From positions 19,129-83,128 of the forward strand of contig CABUIC010000011.1 in NCBI GenBank assembly GCA_902491515.1: 64,000 bases of DNA, in the 5' to 3' direction. The notes under the pieces are model-generated. The model ran no database searches and was not told where the DNA came from. It saw nothing but the letters and a program-made list of their open reading frames with translations. Both the position numbers and the translations under genes were made by a program. This stretch comes from an uncultured Porphyromonadaceae bacterium (GTDB lineage Bacteria; Bacteroidota; Bacteroidia; Bacteroidales; Muribaculaceae). How positions within the stretch are numbered: position 1 is the stretch's first letter; the number at the start of each line of letters is the position of its first letter. Positions 15,949 through 23,905 of this stretch are shown here, piece after piece.

Positions 15949-17250
15949 ATGGACACTATCAAAGACACAAAGACAATCAAGGTAACAGCCCCGGAGCCTA
16001 AGGCGCGGGAGGCTGAAAAGATAGATTTCGGCCCGTCGCGCTGGGCCGCGGACCAGATCTGCGAGCTGAGCGATGCACGCGTGGCCGATACGCTCCGTGC
16101 GGTAGCTGAGGCCGTTGAAGCTTCCGCATCCGAGCTCCTGACGGCGAATGCCGCGGACCTGGCGGAGATGGATCCGAAGGACCCTAAGTACGACAGACTC
16201 AAGCTGACGGAGGAGCGCATCGCCGAAATCGCCGCGGAGATGCGCGCGGTCGCCGACCTGCCGTCGCCGGTGGGGATAGAGCTGGACCGCAAGCGGCGCC
16301 CCAACGGCCTCCTGATCCGGAAGGTGACGACTCCTTTCGGGGTGATAGGCGTAATCTACGAGGCGCGGCCGAATGTGACCTTCGACGTGTTCGCGCTCTG
16401 CTTCCGCGCCGGGTCGGCCGTCGTTCTGAAGGGCGGCCATCAGGCGTCGCGGACGAACACCAAGGCCGTTGAAATAATCCGGGGCGTCCTTGAAGCCAAG
16501 GGCATAGACCCGGAGGCCGTGCGTCTGCTCCCCGACGGCCACGAGGCGACGAAGGCTATGCTCGAGGCGCGTGGACAGATAGACCTCATCATCCCTCGCG
16601 GCGGCCGTCAGCTCATCGACTACGTGAGGGACAACGCGCGGGTTCCGGTCATCGAGACGGGTGCCGGGGTGTGCCATACGTATTTTCACACCTCGGGCGA
16701 CATCGCCACGGGGCGCGACATCATCCTGAACGCGAAGACACGGAGGGTGAGCGTCTGCAACGCTCTGGACTGCCTTGTCATCGACCGCGACAGACTGTCG
16801 GTGCTTCCGGCGCTCTGCTACGGGCTTGCGGCCAAGCATGTAGAGATTTACGCCGACGACGAGGCCTATACGGCCCTCGAGGGAGCATACCCCCTGCTTC
16901 ACCGAGCCAAGCCGGAGGACTTCGGGCGCGAGTGGCTCGACTATAAAATCAGCGTGAAGACCGTGGGCAACATCGACGAGGCTATAGACTTCATCAACGC
17001 CCACGGCTCGAAGCACAGCGAGAGCATCATCGCCGAGAACAAACAGGCGACCCAGGAATTCCTGCGGCGCATTGACGCGGCCTGCGTCTATGCGAATGTG
17101 TCGACGGCCTTCACGGACGGCGCGCAGTTCGGTTTAGGAGCCGAAATCGGCATCTCGACGCAGAAGCTCCATGCCCGCGGGCCGATGGGGCTGATGGAAA
17201 TCGTCACGTACAAGTATCTCATCACGGGCGCCGGCCAGACAAGGCCGTAA
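15949..17250 (+). CDS. proA: Gamma-glutamyl phosphate reductase
   Basis: A 433-residue NADPH-dependent aldehyde-dehydrogenase-fold enzyme catalysing the second step of proline synthesis. Evidence includes 'PFGVIGVIYEARPNVT', 'SAVVLKGGHQASRTN', the catalytic cysteine in 'RRVSVCNALDCLVID' and the C-terminal 'FGLGAEIGISTQKLHARGPMGL'. An N-terminal extension of about 25 residues (charged, Lys/Thr-rich) precedes the usual start of homology, so a slightly later start cannot be excluded. It follows proB and is itself followed by tRNA-Pro. Confidence 0.95.
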   Translation: MDTIKDTKTIKVTAPEPKAREAEKIDFGPSRWAADQICELSDARVADTLRAVAEAVEASASELLTANAADLAEMDPKDPKYDRLKLTEERIAEIAAEMRAVADLPSPVGIELDRKRRPNGLLIRKVTTPFGVIGVIYEARPNVTFDVFALCFRAGSAVVLKGGHQASRTNTKAVEIIRGVLEAKGIDPEAVRLLPDGHEATKAMLEARGQIDLIIPRGGRQLIDYVRDNARVPVIETGAGVCHTYFHTSGDIATGRDIILNAKTRRVSVCNALDCLVIDRDRLSVLPALCYGLAAKHVEIYADDEAYTALEGAYPLLHRAKPEDFGREWLDYKISVKTVGNIDEAIDFINAHGSKHSESIIAENKQATQEFLRRIDAACVYANVSTAFTDGAQFGLGAEIGISTQKLHARGPMGLMEIVTYKYLITGAGQTRP

Positions 17251-17309
17251 GCCGGCTCCACACGACCGCCCTCCGGACACGGAAGAATGGCCGCCGCGAC
17301 ACTTGACCT

Positions 17310-17329
17310 CCGTCCGGCTAATCGGACGG
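17310..17329. terminator. Small hairpin after proA
   Basis: CCGTCCG - GCTAAT - CGGACGG, 7 pairs, 60 bases after the proA stop. There is no T-run, so it is a weak terminator candidate; its arms resemble units of the dispersed repeat. Confidence 0.35.
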
Positions 17330-17394
17330 GGGCATCCTCGCCGACGGTTTTGAAAAAAAACGGGTAATGTGATGGTAGATTCAAAAAAAGTTCG

Positions 17395-17402
17395 TAACTT
17401 TG
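17395..17402 (+). promoter_or_regulatory. -7 element of the tRNA-Pro promoter
   Basis: TAACTTTG, 31 bases before the mature tRNA 5' end; the same octamer precedes tRNA-Asp and dnaX. The -33 region is AT-rich but has no clear TTTG. Confidence 0.6.
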
Positions 17403-17433
17403 CACCTGCATTCGCACTGACGGATTGCCAACC

Positions 17434-17506
17434 CGGGGTGTAGCACAGTTGGCAGCGCGCCACGTTCGGGACGTGGAGGTCGGAAGTTCGAGTCTTCTCA
17501 CCCCGA
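17434..17506 (+). tRNA. tRNA-Pro (anticodon CGG)
   Basis: The acceptor stem CGGGGTG pairs with CACCCCG, the anticodon stem CCACG/CGTGG closes loop TTCGGGA (anticodon CGG, reads CCG), and the T-arm holds GTTCGAGTC. Discriminator A; CCA is not encoded. It is 73 nt long, with a promoter -7 upstream and a hairpin terminator immediately downstream. Confidence 0.93.
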
Positions 17507-17507
17507 C

Positions 17508-17547
17508 AAATCGTTTGTAGATGATATGTTTACAAACGATTTTTTTA
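17508..17547 (+). terminator. Terminator of tRNA-Pro
   Basis: AAATCGTTTGTA and TACAAACGATTT form a perfect 12-pair stem with an 11-base loop, followed by T5. An in-frame ATG for the next gene at 17526 lies in this loop, so translation probably begins at 17601 instead. Confidence 0.85.
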
Positions 17548-17600
17548 TTGCGCGCACCGGCGAGGGCGCCGAAAATGTTCTGGCCCTAACAAGCCCAGCC

Positions 17601-18626
17601 ATGAGAGAACCTGAAATCAGCGGAACACGGAACCTGTCGATCGACCTTGTGAAGATTATCGCGATGTCGATGGTGGTGTGCCGTCACACGTCGTGCGTGT
17701 TCATGGATTTCAAGGACTGCAGTCTGAGTACGGAGTGGGTGATGAACAGCCTGTCGGTGGTGTGCGTTCCGCTTTTCTTCATGGTTACGGGCTATCTTCT
17801 GACGGGGCGCCGGGAGGGCTACGGCTACGTGTACCGTAAGTTGTGGGCCATAGCGCGCCTGACGGTGCTATTCATCGGAATTGTCTGGGCCGCGATGGCG
17901 CTTCCCCATCCGGAGTCCTTCGGCAAGGCGTGGTTCTATAAGTCGTACGTGTACAACATCTACCTTGCCGCCGGCGGCAAGGGGCTATTTTCCGTATTCT
18001 GGTATTTTACGGCGCTTGCCACGGTATACCTCTGTTATCCTCTGCTCGAGCGGCTCGCTTTGAAGAGGAAGTACTATCTTTTTGTCCTGGCCCTGCTTGC
18101 GGGAGTTGAAGGCATTGCCTTCGCCGGCAATCTGCTCGGGAAGGGCGAGGCGGCCGTGCCGCAGAGTCTGCGTCTCTGGAACTGGCTGTTTTACTTCATG
18201 CTCGGCGGGGCGATAAGGTTGTGGCCGGAATCAGTGCGGGCCTTCCGGAGCCGGCTGCTGGGGTGGCTGGCTGTGCCTTTGGGCGCTGCGGTGGTTGTGG
18301 TAAGGTGGATGTGGACGCCGGAGATGCCCCGGCCCGGCGTGGAGTTTTTCTATGGTTTTCCGGTGATGATACTTTTCAGTGTCTGTATTTTTCTATGGTG
18401 TCTGAGCCTGAAAATCAGGGACAGCCGTGTCATCCGCGGATTTTCCTCGCTCTTTCTGCCGGTGTACGCCATCCATCCGCTTGTGATACTGATTATCCGG
18501 TTCCAGTACTTCGAGGATGTGCCTTGCGCGCCGCTGGTTTATTTCCTGACAGTCCTTGTGACGACCGTAGTCGCCTGCGGGTTGCTTATGCGTCTGCGTG
18601 TGTGCCGGTGGCTTTTCAGGCTATGA
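17601..18626 (+). CDS. Acyltransferase family 3 membrane protein
   Basis: About 341 residues with roughly ten hydrophobic segments, an integral inner-membrane protein of the acyltransferase-3 (OafA-like) family. Such proteins O-acylate sugars in LPS, capsule or exported metabolites. The first helix carries 'SIDLVKIIAMSMVVCRHTS'; the family's catalytic His is likely in 'VVCRH'. 'VCVPLFFMVTGYLL' is the typical second motif. The frame opens at 17526, but that ATG lies in the tRNA terminator loop, so 17601 is preferred. It appears to be a single gene; the acceptor is unknown. Confidence 0.75.
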   Translation: MREPEISGTRNLSIDLVKIIAMSMVVCRHTSCVFMDFKDCSLSTEWVMNSLSVVCVPLFFMVTGYLLTGRREGYGYVYRKLWAIARLTVLFIGIVWAAMALPHPESFGKAWFYKSYVYNIYLAAGGKGLFSVFWYFTALATVYLCYPLLERLALKRKYYLFVLALLAGVEGIAFAGNLLGKGEAAVPQSLRLWNWLFYFMLGGAIRLWPESVRAFRSRLLGWLAVPLGAAVVVVRWMWTPEMPRPGVEFFYGFPVMILFSVCIFLWCLSLKIRDSRVIRGFSSLFLPVYAIHPLVILIIRFQYFEDVPCAPLVYFLTVLVTTVVACGLLMRLRVCRWLFRL

Positions 18627-18699
18627 TAAACGCGTGCGCGACTGCCCTCCGGGAGGGGGAGCAGTCGCGGGGTATGGTGGTGGAAGTCAATCAACTATG

Positions 18700-19224
18700 T
18701 CAGAAACCGAAGCGGAAGCCGACCTGCAGGAGGCCCTGTGCGCCGAATCCGAGTTCGCCGAACATCCCGACGCTGCGGGAGAGATTGAACTGTGCGCCTA
18801 TGGGCGACACCTGGAATGCGAAGTAGCCGCGGCTGTAGTTGTCGCCTCCCTTGGGCTGCATGTAGCTGATGTCAGCGCCGAGGCCGACGTGAGCGTAAAG
18901 CTTGAGGAGGCCTTTGGAGTAGTATTCATATCGGCCGTTGAGCATAATTACGTGGTAGGCGATGTGGCTTGCGTTGGGGCCTCCCTTTGTCGAGCATGTT
19001 GAGAGGGTGTAGGAAGGACCGATCCAGAGTTTGGGGATGACGCGGAAGTTGAGACCGGCGGTAACGGCGCCCCAGGCATTGTTCACGCCGTGCCAGCCGT
19101 CGTGCATGTCCGTGCAGTCCATCTGAGTGAAACCGCCGTAGCTGAGCTGGAGCTCTGCCCGCTGGGCGTTTGCTGAAGTGGCCAGGCCTAAGGCTATGGC
19201 AAGGATGAGTAGCAGTCTTTTCAT
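18700..19224 (-). CDS. Small outer-membrane beta-barrel protein
   Basis: A 174-residue protein with a signal peptide (MKRLLLILAIALGLATSANAQ) and alternating hydrophobic strands such as 'AELQLSYGGF', 'WGAVTAGLNFRVI', 'LYAHVGLGADISY' and 'GLLQVGFRFGF', ending in Phe. This is the pattern of an 8-stranded OmpA/opacity-type barrel inserted in the outer membrane. Function is unknown. Convergent with the acyltransferase gene and divergent from nadA. Confidence 0.75.
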   Translation of the reverse strand: MKRLLLILAIALGLATSANAQRAELQLSYGGFTQMDCTDMHDGWHGVNNAWGAVTAGLNFRVIPKLWIGPSYTLSTCSTKGGPNASHIAYHVIMLNGRYEYYSKGLLKLYAHVGLGADISYMQPKGGDNYSRGYFAFQVSPIGAQFNLSRSVGMFGELGFGAQGLLQVGFRFGF

Positions 19225-19368
19225 AATGTTAGCGGATTATGTGTGACAATTTATTGTTGAAAACATGAAACTAACGCACCGGGGCGCGGAAAAGTTCGTC
19301 AAGACGCGGCTTCTGGGGCGGGAAAGGTGTGAATTGTCATGAAAAAACGGGGGTGCGGCGGGGGATGA

Positions 19369-19400
19369 TTTGCGAGTTTCCGGCAGTTTTTGTAATTTTG
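19369..19400 (+). promoter_or_regulatory. Promoter of nadA
   Basis: TTTG (19369-19372), exactly 20 bases, TAATTTTG (19393-19400), 32 bases before the nadA ATG. Confidence 0.8.
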
Positions 19401-19432
19401 TAGGTTAAAAGACAAATACGCAAAAACCTGAT

Positions 19433-20413
19433 ATGACACAGCACGTAAACGCGGGGGACGACCGCGCGGCCCTGATAGAAGAAATCAGGAGTCTCAAGAA
19501 GGAAAAAGGCGCGGTAGTGCTCGCGCACTATTATACGGACGGCGATGTGCAGGACCTCGCCGACATTATCGGCGACTCACTCGCCCTTGCCCGCAAGGCG
19601 GCGGAGCTGGGTCCGGAAGTGTCCATCGTTGTGATGTGCGGTGTCCATTTCATGGGCGAGACCGTGAAAGTGCTCTGTCCCGACAAGACGGTCCTCATGC
19701 CGGACCTCTCGGCGGGGTGCTCGCTGGCCGACAGCTGCCCGGTCGAGGATTTCAGGGCCTTCATCGAGGCCCATCCGGGGCATACGGTCATTTCCTATGT
19801 CAACACCTCCCTCGGTGTAAAAGCGCTGAGCGACGTGCTCGTCACCTCGGGGAACGCGCTGAAGGTGGTCGAGAGTTTTCCGAAGGACGAGAAAATCATA
19901 TTTGGGCCTGACAGGAATCTCGGAGCCTTCATCAATTCCGCGACGGGGCGTGAGATGGTGCTGTGGGACGGTGCCTGCCATGTCCACGAGCGCTTCTCCG
20001 TGGAGGGCATAAAGGCCCTGAAGGCCGAGCATCCGGAAGCGCCGGTGCTCGTGCATCCGGAATGCAAGCGTCCGGTGGTGCTCCTTGCGGACAAGGTAGG
20101 TTCCACGGCGGCGCTCCTCGAGTTCGCGCGGGCCTCCGAGGCCCGGGAGTTCATCGTGGCCACGGAGAGCGGCATCCTGCACGAGATGCGTAAGGCCTGT
20201 CCGGAGAAGACCTTCCTGCCGGCGCCTCCGTCGGTTGGCGAGGCGGGTGAAGGCGCTCCTGGTTGCGGGTGCAACGACTGCGCGTACATGAAGCTCAATA
20301 CCCTGCGGGCTCTTCGCGACTGCCTGCGCGACGGACGCCCGGAAATCAAGATTGACCCGGTCCTCGCCCGGGAAGCCCTGCGGTCAATCGACCGGATGTT
20401 GGAATTATCCTGA
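19433..20413 (+). CDS. nadA: Quinolinate synthase A
   Basis: A 326-residue [4Fe-4S] enzyme condensing iminoaspartate with dihydroxyacetone phosphate to quinolinate in de novo NAD synthesis. Motifs are 'VVLAHYYTDGDVQDLADIIGDSL', 'CGVHFMGETVKVL', 'LSAGCSLADSCP' (cluster Cys), 'VHPECKRPV' and the C-terminal cluster-binding 'CGCNDCAYMKLNTL'. Length is normal. Neither nadB nor nadC is adjacent. leuS follows 20 bases later and may be co-transcribed. Confidence 0.96.
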   Translation: MTQHVNAGDDRAALIEEIRSLKKEKGAVVLAHYYTDGDVQDLADIIGDSLALARKAAELGPEVSIVVMCGVHFMGETVKVLCPDKTVLMPDLSAGCSLADSCPVEDFRAFIEAHPGHTVISYVNTSLGVKALSDVLVTSGNALKVVESFPKDEKIIFGPDRNLGAFINSATGREMVLWDGACHVHERFSVEGIKALKAEHPEAPVLVHPECKRPVVLLADKVGSTAALLEFARASEAREFIVATESGILHEMRKACPEKTFLPAPPSVGEAGEGAPGCGCNDCAYMKLNTLRALRDCLRDGRPEIKIDPVLAREALRSIDRMLELS

Positions 20414-20433
20414 AAAAACACTCACACCAAGCA

Positions 20434-23217
20434 ATGGAATACAAGCATAAAGAGATTGAGAGCCGCTGGCAAAAGGCCTGGAAAGACCGCGGCGTCTACC
20501 GCGTTGACATCGATCCGACGCGCCCGAAGTTTTATGTCCTTGATATGTTCCCGTATCCCTCGGGTGCGGGACTTCACGTGGGGCATCCCTTAGGCTATAT
20601 CGCCTCCGACATATATGCCCGCTACAAGCGCCTGCAGGGCTTCAATGTCCTTCATCCCATGGGCTACGACGCCTACGGGCTTCCGGCCGAGCAGTATGCC
20701 ATCCGCACGGGCCAGCATCCGGAAATCACTACACGCCAGAACATTGCCCGCTACCGCGAGCAGCTGGACAAAATCGGCTTCTCCTTCGACTGGAGCCGCG
20801 AGATAAAGACCTGCGACCCCGAGTTCTACCGCTGGACTCAGTGGGCTTTCCTGCGGATGTTCGGAAGCTGGTACAACCGCAGGACGGCGAAGGCCGAGCC
20901 TGTCGAGAAGCTCATCGAGCACCTAGAGAAGCAGGGCACGGAAGGCCTTGACGCCGCTCAGACCCGCGAGCTGGATTTCACGGCTGAGGACTGGGCGCAG
21001 ATGACCGACAAGGAGCGCTCGGACGCGCTGATGAACTGGCGTCTGGCCTTTCAGGCCAATACGATGGTGAACTGGTGTCCGAAGCTCGGTACGGTACTTG
21101 CCAACGACGAAGTGTCCGAGGGCCTCAGTGTGCGCGGGGGCTACCCCGTGGAGCAGAAGATGATGTACCAGTGGTGTCTGAGGGTGTCGGCCTACGCTGA
21201 CCGTCTCCTTCGCGACCTTGACACGCTCGACTGGAGTGAGTCGATCAAAGAGACTCAGCGCAACTGGATCGGACGTAGCGAGGGCGCGGAGATGCGCTTC
21301 CGAATTGCAGGCCGCGAGGATGTGGAGCTTGAGATTTTCACCACGCGCGCCGACACGATTTTCGGCGTTACGTTCATGGTGCTCGCTCCCGAAAGCGCGT
21401 ATGTCGACATGGTTACCACGCCTGAGCAGCGTGCCGCCGTCGAGGAATACGTCACGGCCACACGGCACAAGACCGAGCGCGAGCGCATGATTGACAAGAA
21501 GGTGACGGGCGTCTTCACGGGCGCCTACGCCGTGAATCCGCTTACAGGGAAGGAAGTGCCCGTATGGGTGAGCGACTACGTGCTCGCGGGTTACGGCACC
21601 GGAGCTATCATGGCCGTTCCGGCCCACGATAGCCGCGACTATGCATTCGCTCGTCACTTCAATCTCCCGGTGATTCCCCTCATCGAGGGAGCGGATGTGT
21701 CGGAGAGCAGTTTCGATGCCAAGGAAGGCCTGATGATAAATTCGGAGGGTCCGGAGCTCAACCTCAACGGGCTCGAGGTGAAGGATGCCATTGCAAAGAC
21801 AAAGAAATTCATCTCCGAGAAAGGTATAGGCAAGGTGAAGGTCAATTTCCGCCTTCGCGACGCCATCTTCAGCCGCCAGCGCTACTGGGGCGAGCCTATT
21901 CCCATTTACTACAAGGACGGTGTGCCGATGCCTTACGAGGAGGCCCTCCCTCTGGCGCTCCCGGCCGTCGACAAGTATCTTCCCACCGAGAGCGGCGAGC
22001 CTCCGCTGGGCCGCGCCAAGAACTGGTGCACTCCGGAAGGCTATCCCCTCGAACTGAACACGATGCCCGGTTTCGCGGGCTCGTCGGCCTACTATCTCCG
22101 CTACATGGACCCGCGGAACAGCGAGGCGCTCGTGTCGAAGGAGGCGGACAGCTACTGGCGCAATGTCGACCTCTATATCGGCGGCAGCGAGCACGCTACG
22201 GGCCACTTGATTTACAGCCGCTTCTGGAACAAGTTCCTGTATGATCTCGGACTTGTCTGCGAGCCGGAGCCGTTCAAAAAGCTCATCAACCAGGGCATGA
22301 TTCAGGGACGCAGCAACTTCGTGTACCGCATCAAGGACACGAACACCTTCGTCTCGCTGGGCCTCAAGGACAAGTACGACACGACACCCATCCATGTAGA
22401 CGTAAATATCGTCAGCAACGACGTTCTCAATCTCGAGGCTTTCAAGGCCTCGTCGCCTGAATACGCCACGGCGGAATTCGTGCTCGAGGACGGGAAGTAT
22501 GTCTGCGGATGGGCCGTGGAGAAGATGTCGAAGTCGATGTACAATGTGGTTAACCCCGACGACATCGTAGACCGCTACGGCGCCGACACACTTCGCCTCT
22601 ACGAGATGTTCCTCGGCCCGCTGGAGCAGAGCAAGCCCTGGGACACCAACGGCATCGACGGCGTGAACCGCTTCATAAAGAAACTCTGGGGCCTCTACTT
22701 CAAGGGTGATACCTGTCTGGTGGACGACTCCAAGCCGTCGCCCGAATCGCTCAAGTCGCTCCACAAGCTTATCAAGAAGGTGACGTCGGACATCGAGAAC
22801 TTCTCGTTCAATACCTCAGTGGCGGCCTTCATGATTTGCGTGAACGAACTTTCGGCGCAGAAGTGCCACAGCCGGGAAGTCCTTTCGGAGCTTCTGCTTG
22901 TGCTCGCGCCTTTCGCCCCGCATGTCGCCGAGGAGCTATGGCATTCCTCCATCGGGCGCCCCGAAGATGAAAGCATCGTGCGTGACGGACGCTGGCCGGC
23001 GGTGAACGAAAGCTATCTTACGGAAAGCACCGTGACCATGGCTGTAAGCTTCAACGGAAAGGCCCGGTTCAACATCTCGGTCGACGCCTCGGCCACGAGC
23101 GCGGATATCGAGAAGACGGCGCTGGCCCATGAAAGCGCGGCCAAGTGGCTCGAGGGCAAGACTGTCAGGAAAGTGATAGTTGTTCCGGGTAAAATCGTGA
23201 ATATCGTCGTTGCATAA
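20434..23217 (+). CDS. leuS: Leucyl-tRNA synthetase
   Basis: A 927-residue class I synthetase. The HIGH signature appears as 'PYPSGAGLHVGHPLGY', followed by 'GFNVLHPMGYDAYGLPAEQYA'. The CP1 editing domain contains 'TRADTIFGVTF' and 'PAHDSRDYAFA', and the catalytic loop is 'EKMSKSMYNVVNPDDIV'. A C-terminal anticodon-binding domain and a short tail domain complete it. Length is normal for Bacteroidetes LeuS. Acts in the cytoplasm. Confidence 0.97.
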   Translation: MEYKHKEIESRWQKAWKDRGVYRVDIDPTRPKFYVLDMFPYPSGAGLHVGHPLGYIASDIYARYKRLQGFNVLHPMGYDAYGLPAEQYAIRTGQHPEITTRQNIARYREQLDKIGFSFDWSREIKTCDPEFYRWTQWAFLRMFGSWYNRRTAKAEPVEKLIEHLEKQGTEGLDAAQTRELDFTAEDWAQMTDKERSDALMNWRLAFQANTMVNWCPKLGTVLANDEVSEGLSVRGGYPVEQKMMYQWCLRVSAYADRLLRDLDTLDWSESIKETQRNWIGRSEGAEMRFRIAGREDVELEIFTTRADTIFGVTFMVLAPESAYVDMVTTPEQRAAVEEYVTATRHKTERERMIDKKVTGVFTGAYAVNPLTGKEVPVWVSDYVLAGYGTGAIMAVPAHDSRDYAFARHFNLPVIPLIEGADVSESSFDAKEGLMINSEGPELNLNGLEVKDAIAKTKKFISEKGIGKVKVNFRLRDAIFSRQRYWGEPIPIYYKDGVPMPYEEALPLALPAVDKYLPTESGEPPLGRAKNWCTPEGYPLELNTMPGFAGSSAYYLRYMDPRNSEALVSKEADSYWRNVDLYIGGSEHATGHLIYSRFWNKFLYDLGLVCEPEPFKKLINQGMIQGRSNFVYRIKDTNTFVSLGLKDKYDTTPIHVDVNIVSNDVLNLEAFKASSPEYATAEFVLEDGKYVCGWAVEKMSKSMYNVVNPDDIVDRYGADTLRLYEMFLGPLEQSKPWDTNGIDGVNRFIKKLWGLYFKGDTCLVDDSKPSPESLKSLHKLIKKVTSDIENFSFNTSVAAFMICVNELSAQKCHSREVLSELLLVLAPFAPHVAEELWHSSIGRPEDESIVRDGRWPAVNESYLTESTVTMAVSFNGKARFNISVDASATSADIEKTALAHESAAKWLEGKTVRKVIVVPGKIVNIVVA

Positions 23218-23248
23218 TAAACCCGCGGAAAATCCGTTACTTATAGAC

Positions 23249-23833
23249 GTGAGAAAGATAGTAATCGCCACCAACAACCTCCACAAGCTGTCGGAGTTGC
23301 GCCGGATGCTCGGCCCGGAGACTGAAGTGCTCGGTCTCCGCGACATAGGCTGCGACGCCGACATCCCGGAGAATGCCCCGACATTCGAGGGGAATGCCCT
23401 GGCAAAGGCATCCTACGTGCGGGAGCATTACGGCTACGACTGCATCGCCGATGACTCGGGCCTTGAAGTCGACGCTCTCGGGGGTGCGCCGGGTGTACTT
23501 TCGGCCCGCTTCGCCGGAGTGGCCCATGACGATGCCGCGAACAACCGCCTCCTCCTCGAGCGTCTCTCGGGCTTTCCCGCAGAAAAACGGACAGCCCGCT
23601 TCCGGACCGCCATCTGCCTTCTTGAGGGGGGCCATGAGCCGAAATACTTCTCCGGCGCGGTCGAAGGTCGCATCCTTGATGCTCCGCGCGGCAACGCCGG
23701 CTTCGGATACGATCCGCTTTTCGTACCGGACGGCTGGACAAAGACCTTCGCCGAAGCCACGGGAAGCGAAAAGGACGCGGTCAGCCACCGCGGCCGTGCC
23801 GTGCGGGCCCTCATGGCCTTCCTCGGCAAATGA
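23249..23833 (+). CDS. rdgB: Non-canonical purine NTP diphosphatase (RdgB/HAM1)
   Basis: About 194 residues; hydrolyses XTP, ITP and dITP to monophosphates to keep damaged purines out of nucleic acids. Motifs are 'IVIATNNLHKLSELRRML', 'ADDSGLEVDALGGAPGVLSARF', 'GNAGFGYDPLFVPDG' and 'AVSHRGRAVRAL'. The start is uncertain. A TTG at 23210 overlaps the leuS stop and would add 13 residues; the GTG at 23249 begins exactly where homology begins and is preferred. It lies directly downstream of leuS. Confidence 0.93.
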   Translation: MRKIVIATNNLHKLSELRRMLGPETEVLGLRDIGCDADIPENAPTFEGNALAKASYVREHYGYDCIADDSGLEVDALGGAPGVLSARFAGVAHDDAANNRLLLERLSGFPAEKRTARFRTAICLLEGGHEPKYFSGAVEGRILDAPRGNAGFGYDPLFVPDGWTKTFAEATGSEKDAVSHRGRAVRALMAFLGK

Positions 23834-23905
23834 TTCCGTCACATTAAATCACTCAATCCTCTTAAATCCTCCTCAACCCTCAGAGAAACACAGAGACAAC
23901 GAGCT

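Noticed and set aside
17526..17600. Upstream start for the acyltransferase
   Set aside because: The ATG at 17526 lies in the loop of the tRNA-Pro terminator; the extra 25 residues are not typical of the family.
20923..22764. Minus-strand frame of about 610 codons opposite leuS
   Set aside because: Antisense to leuS with composition typical of a shadow frame and no motif.
23834..23905. C/T-rich leader before porZ considered as a riboswitch
   Set aside because: Only 72 bases with no stable stem; more likely a plain leader.
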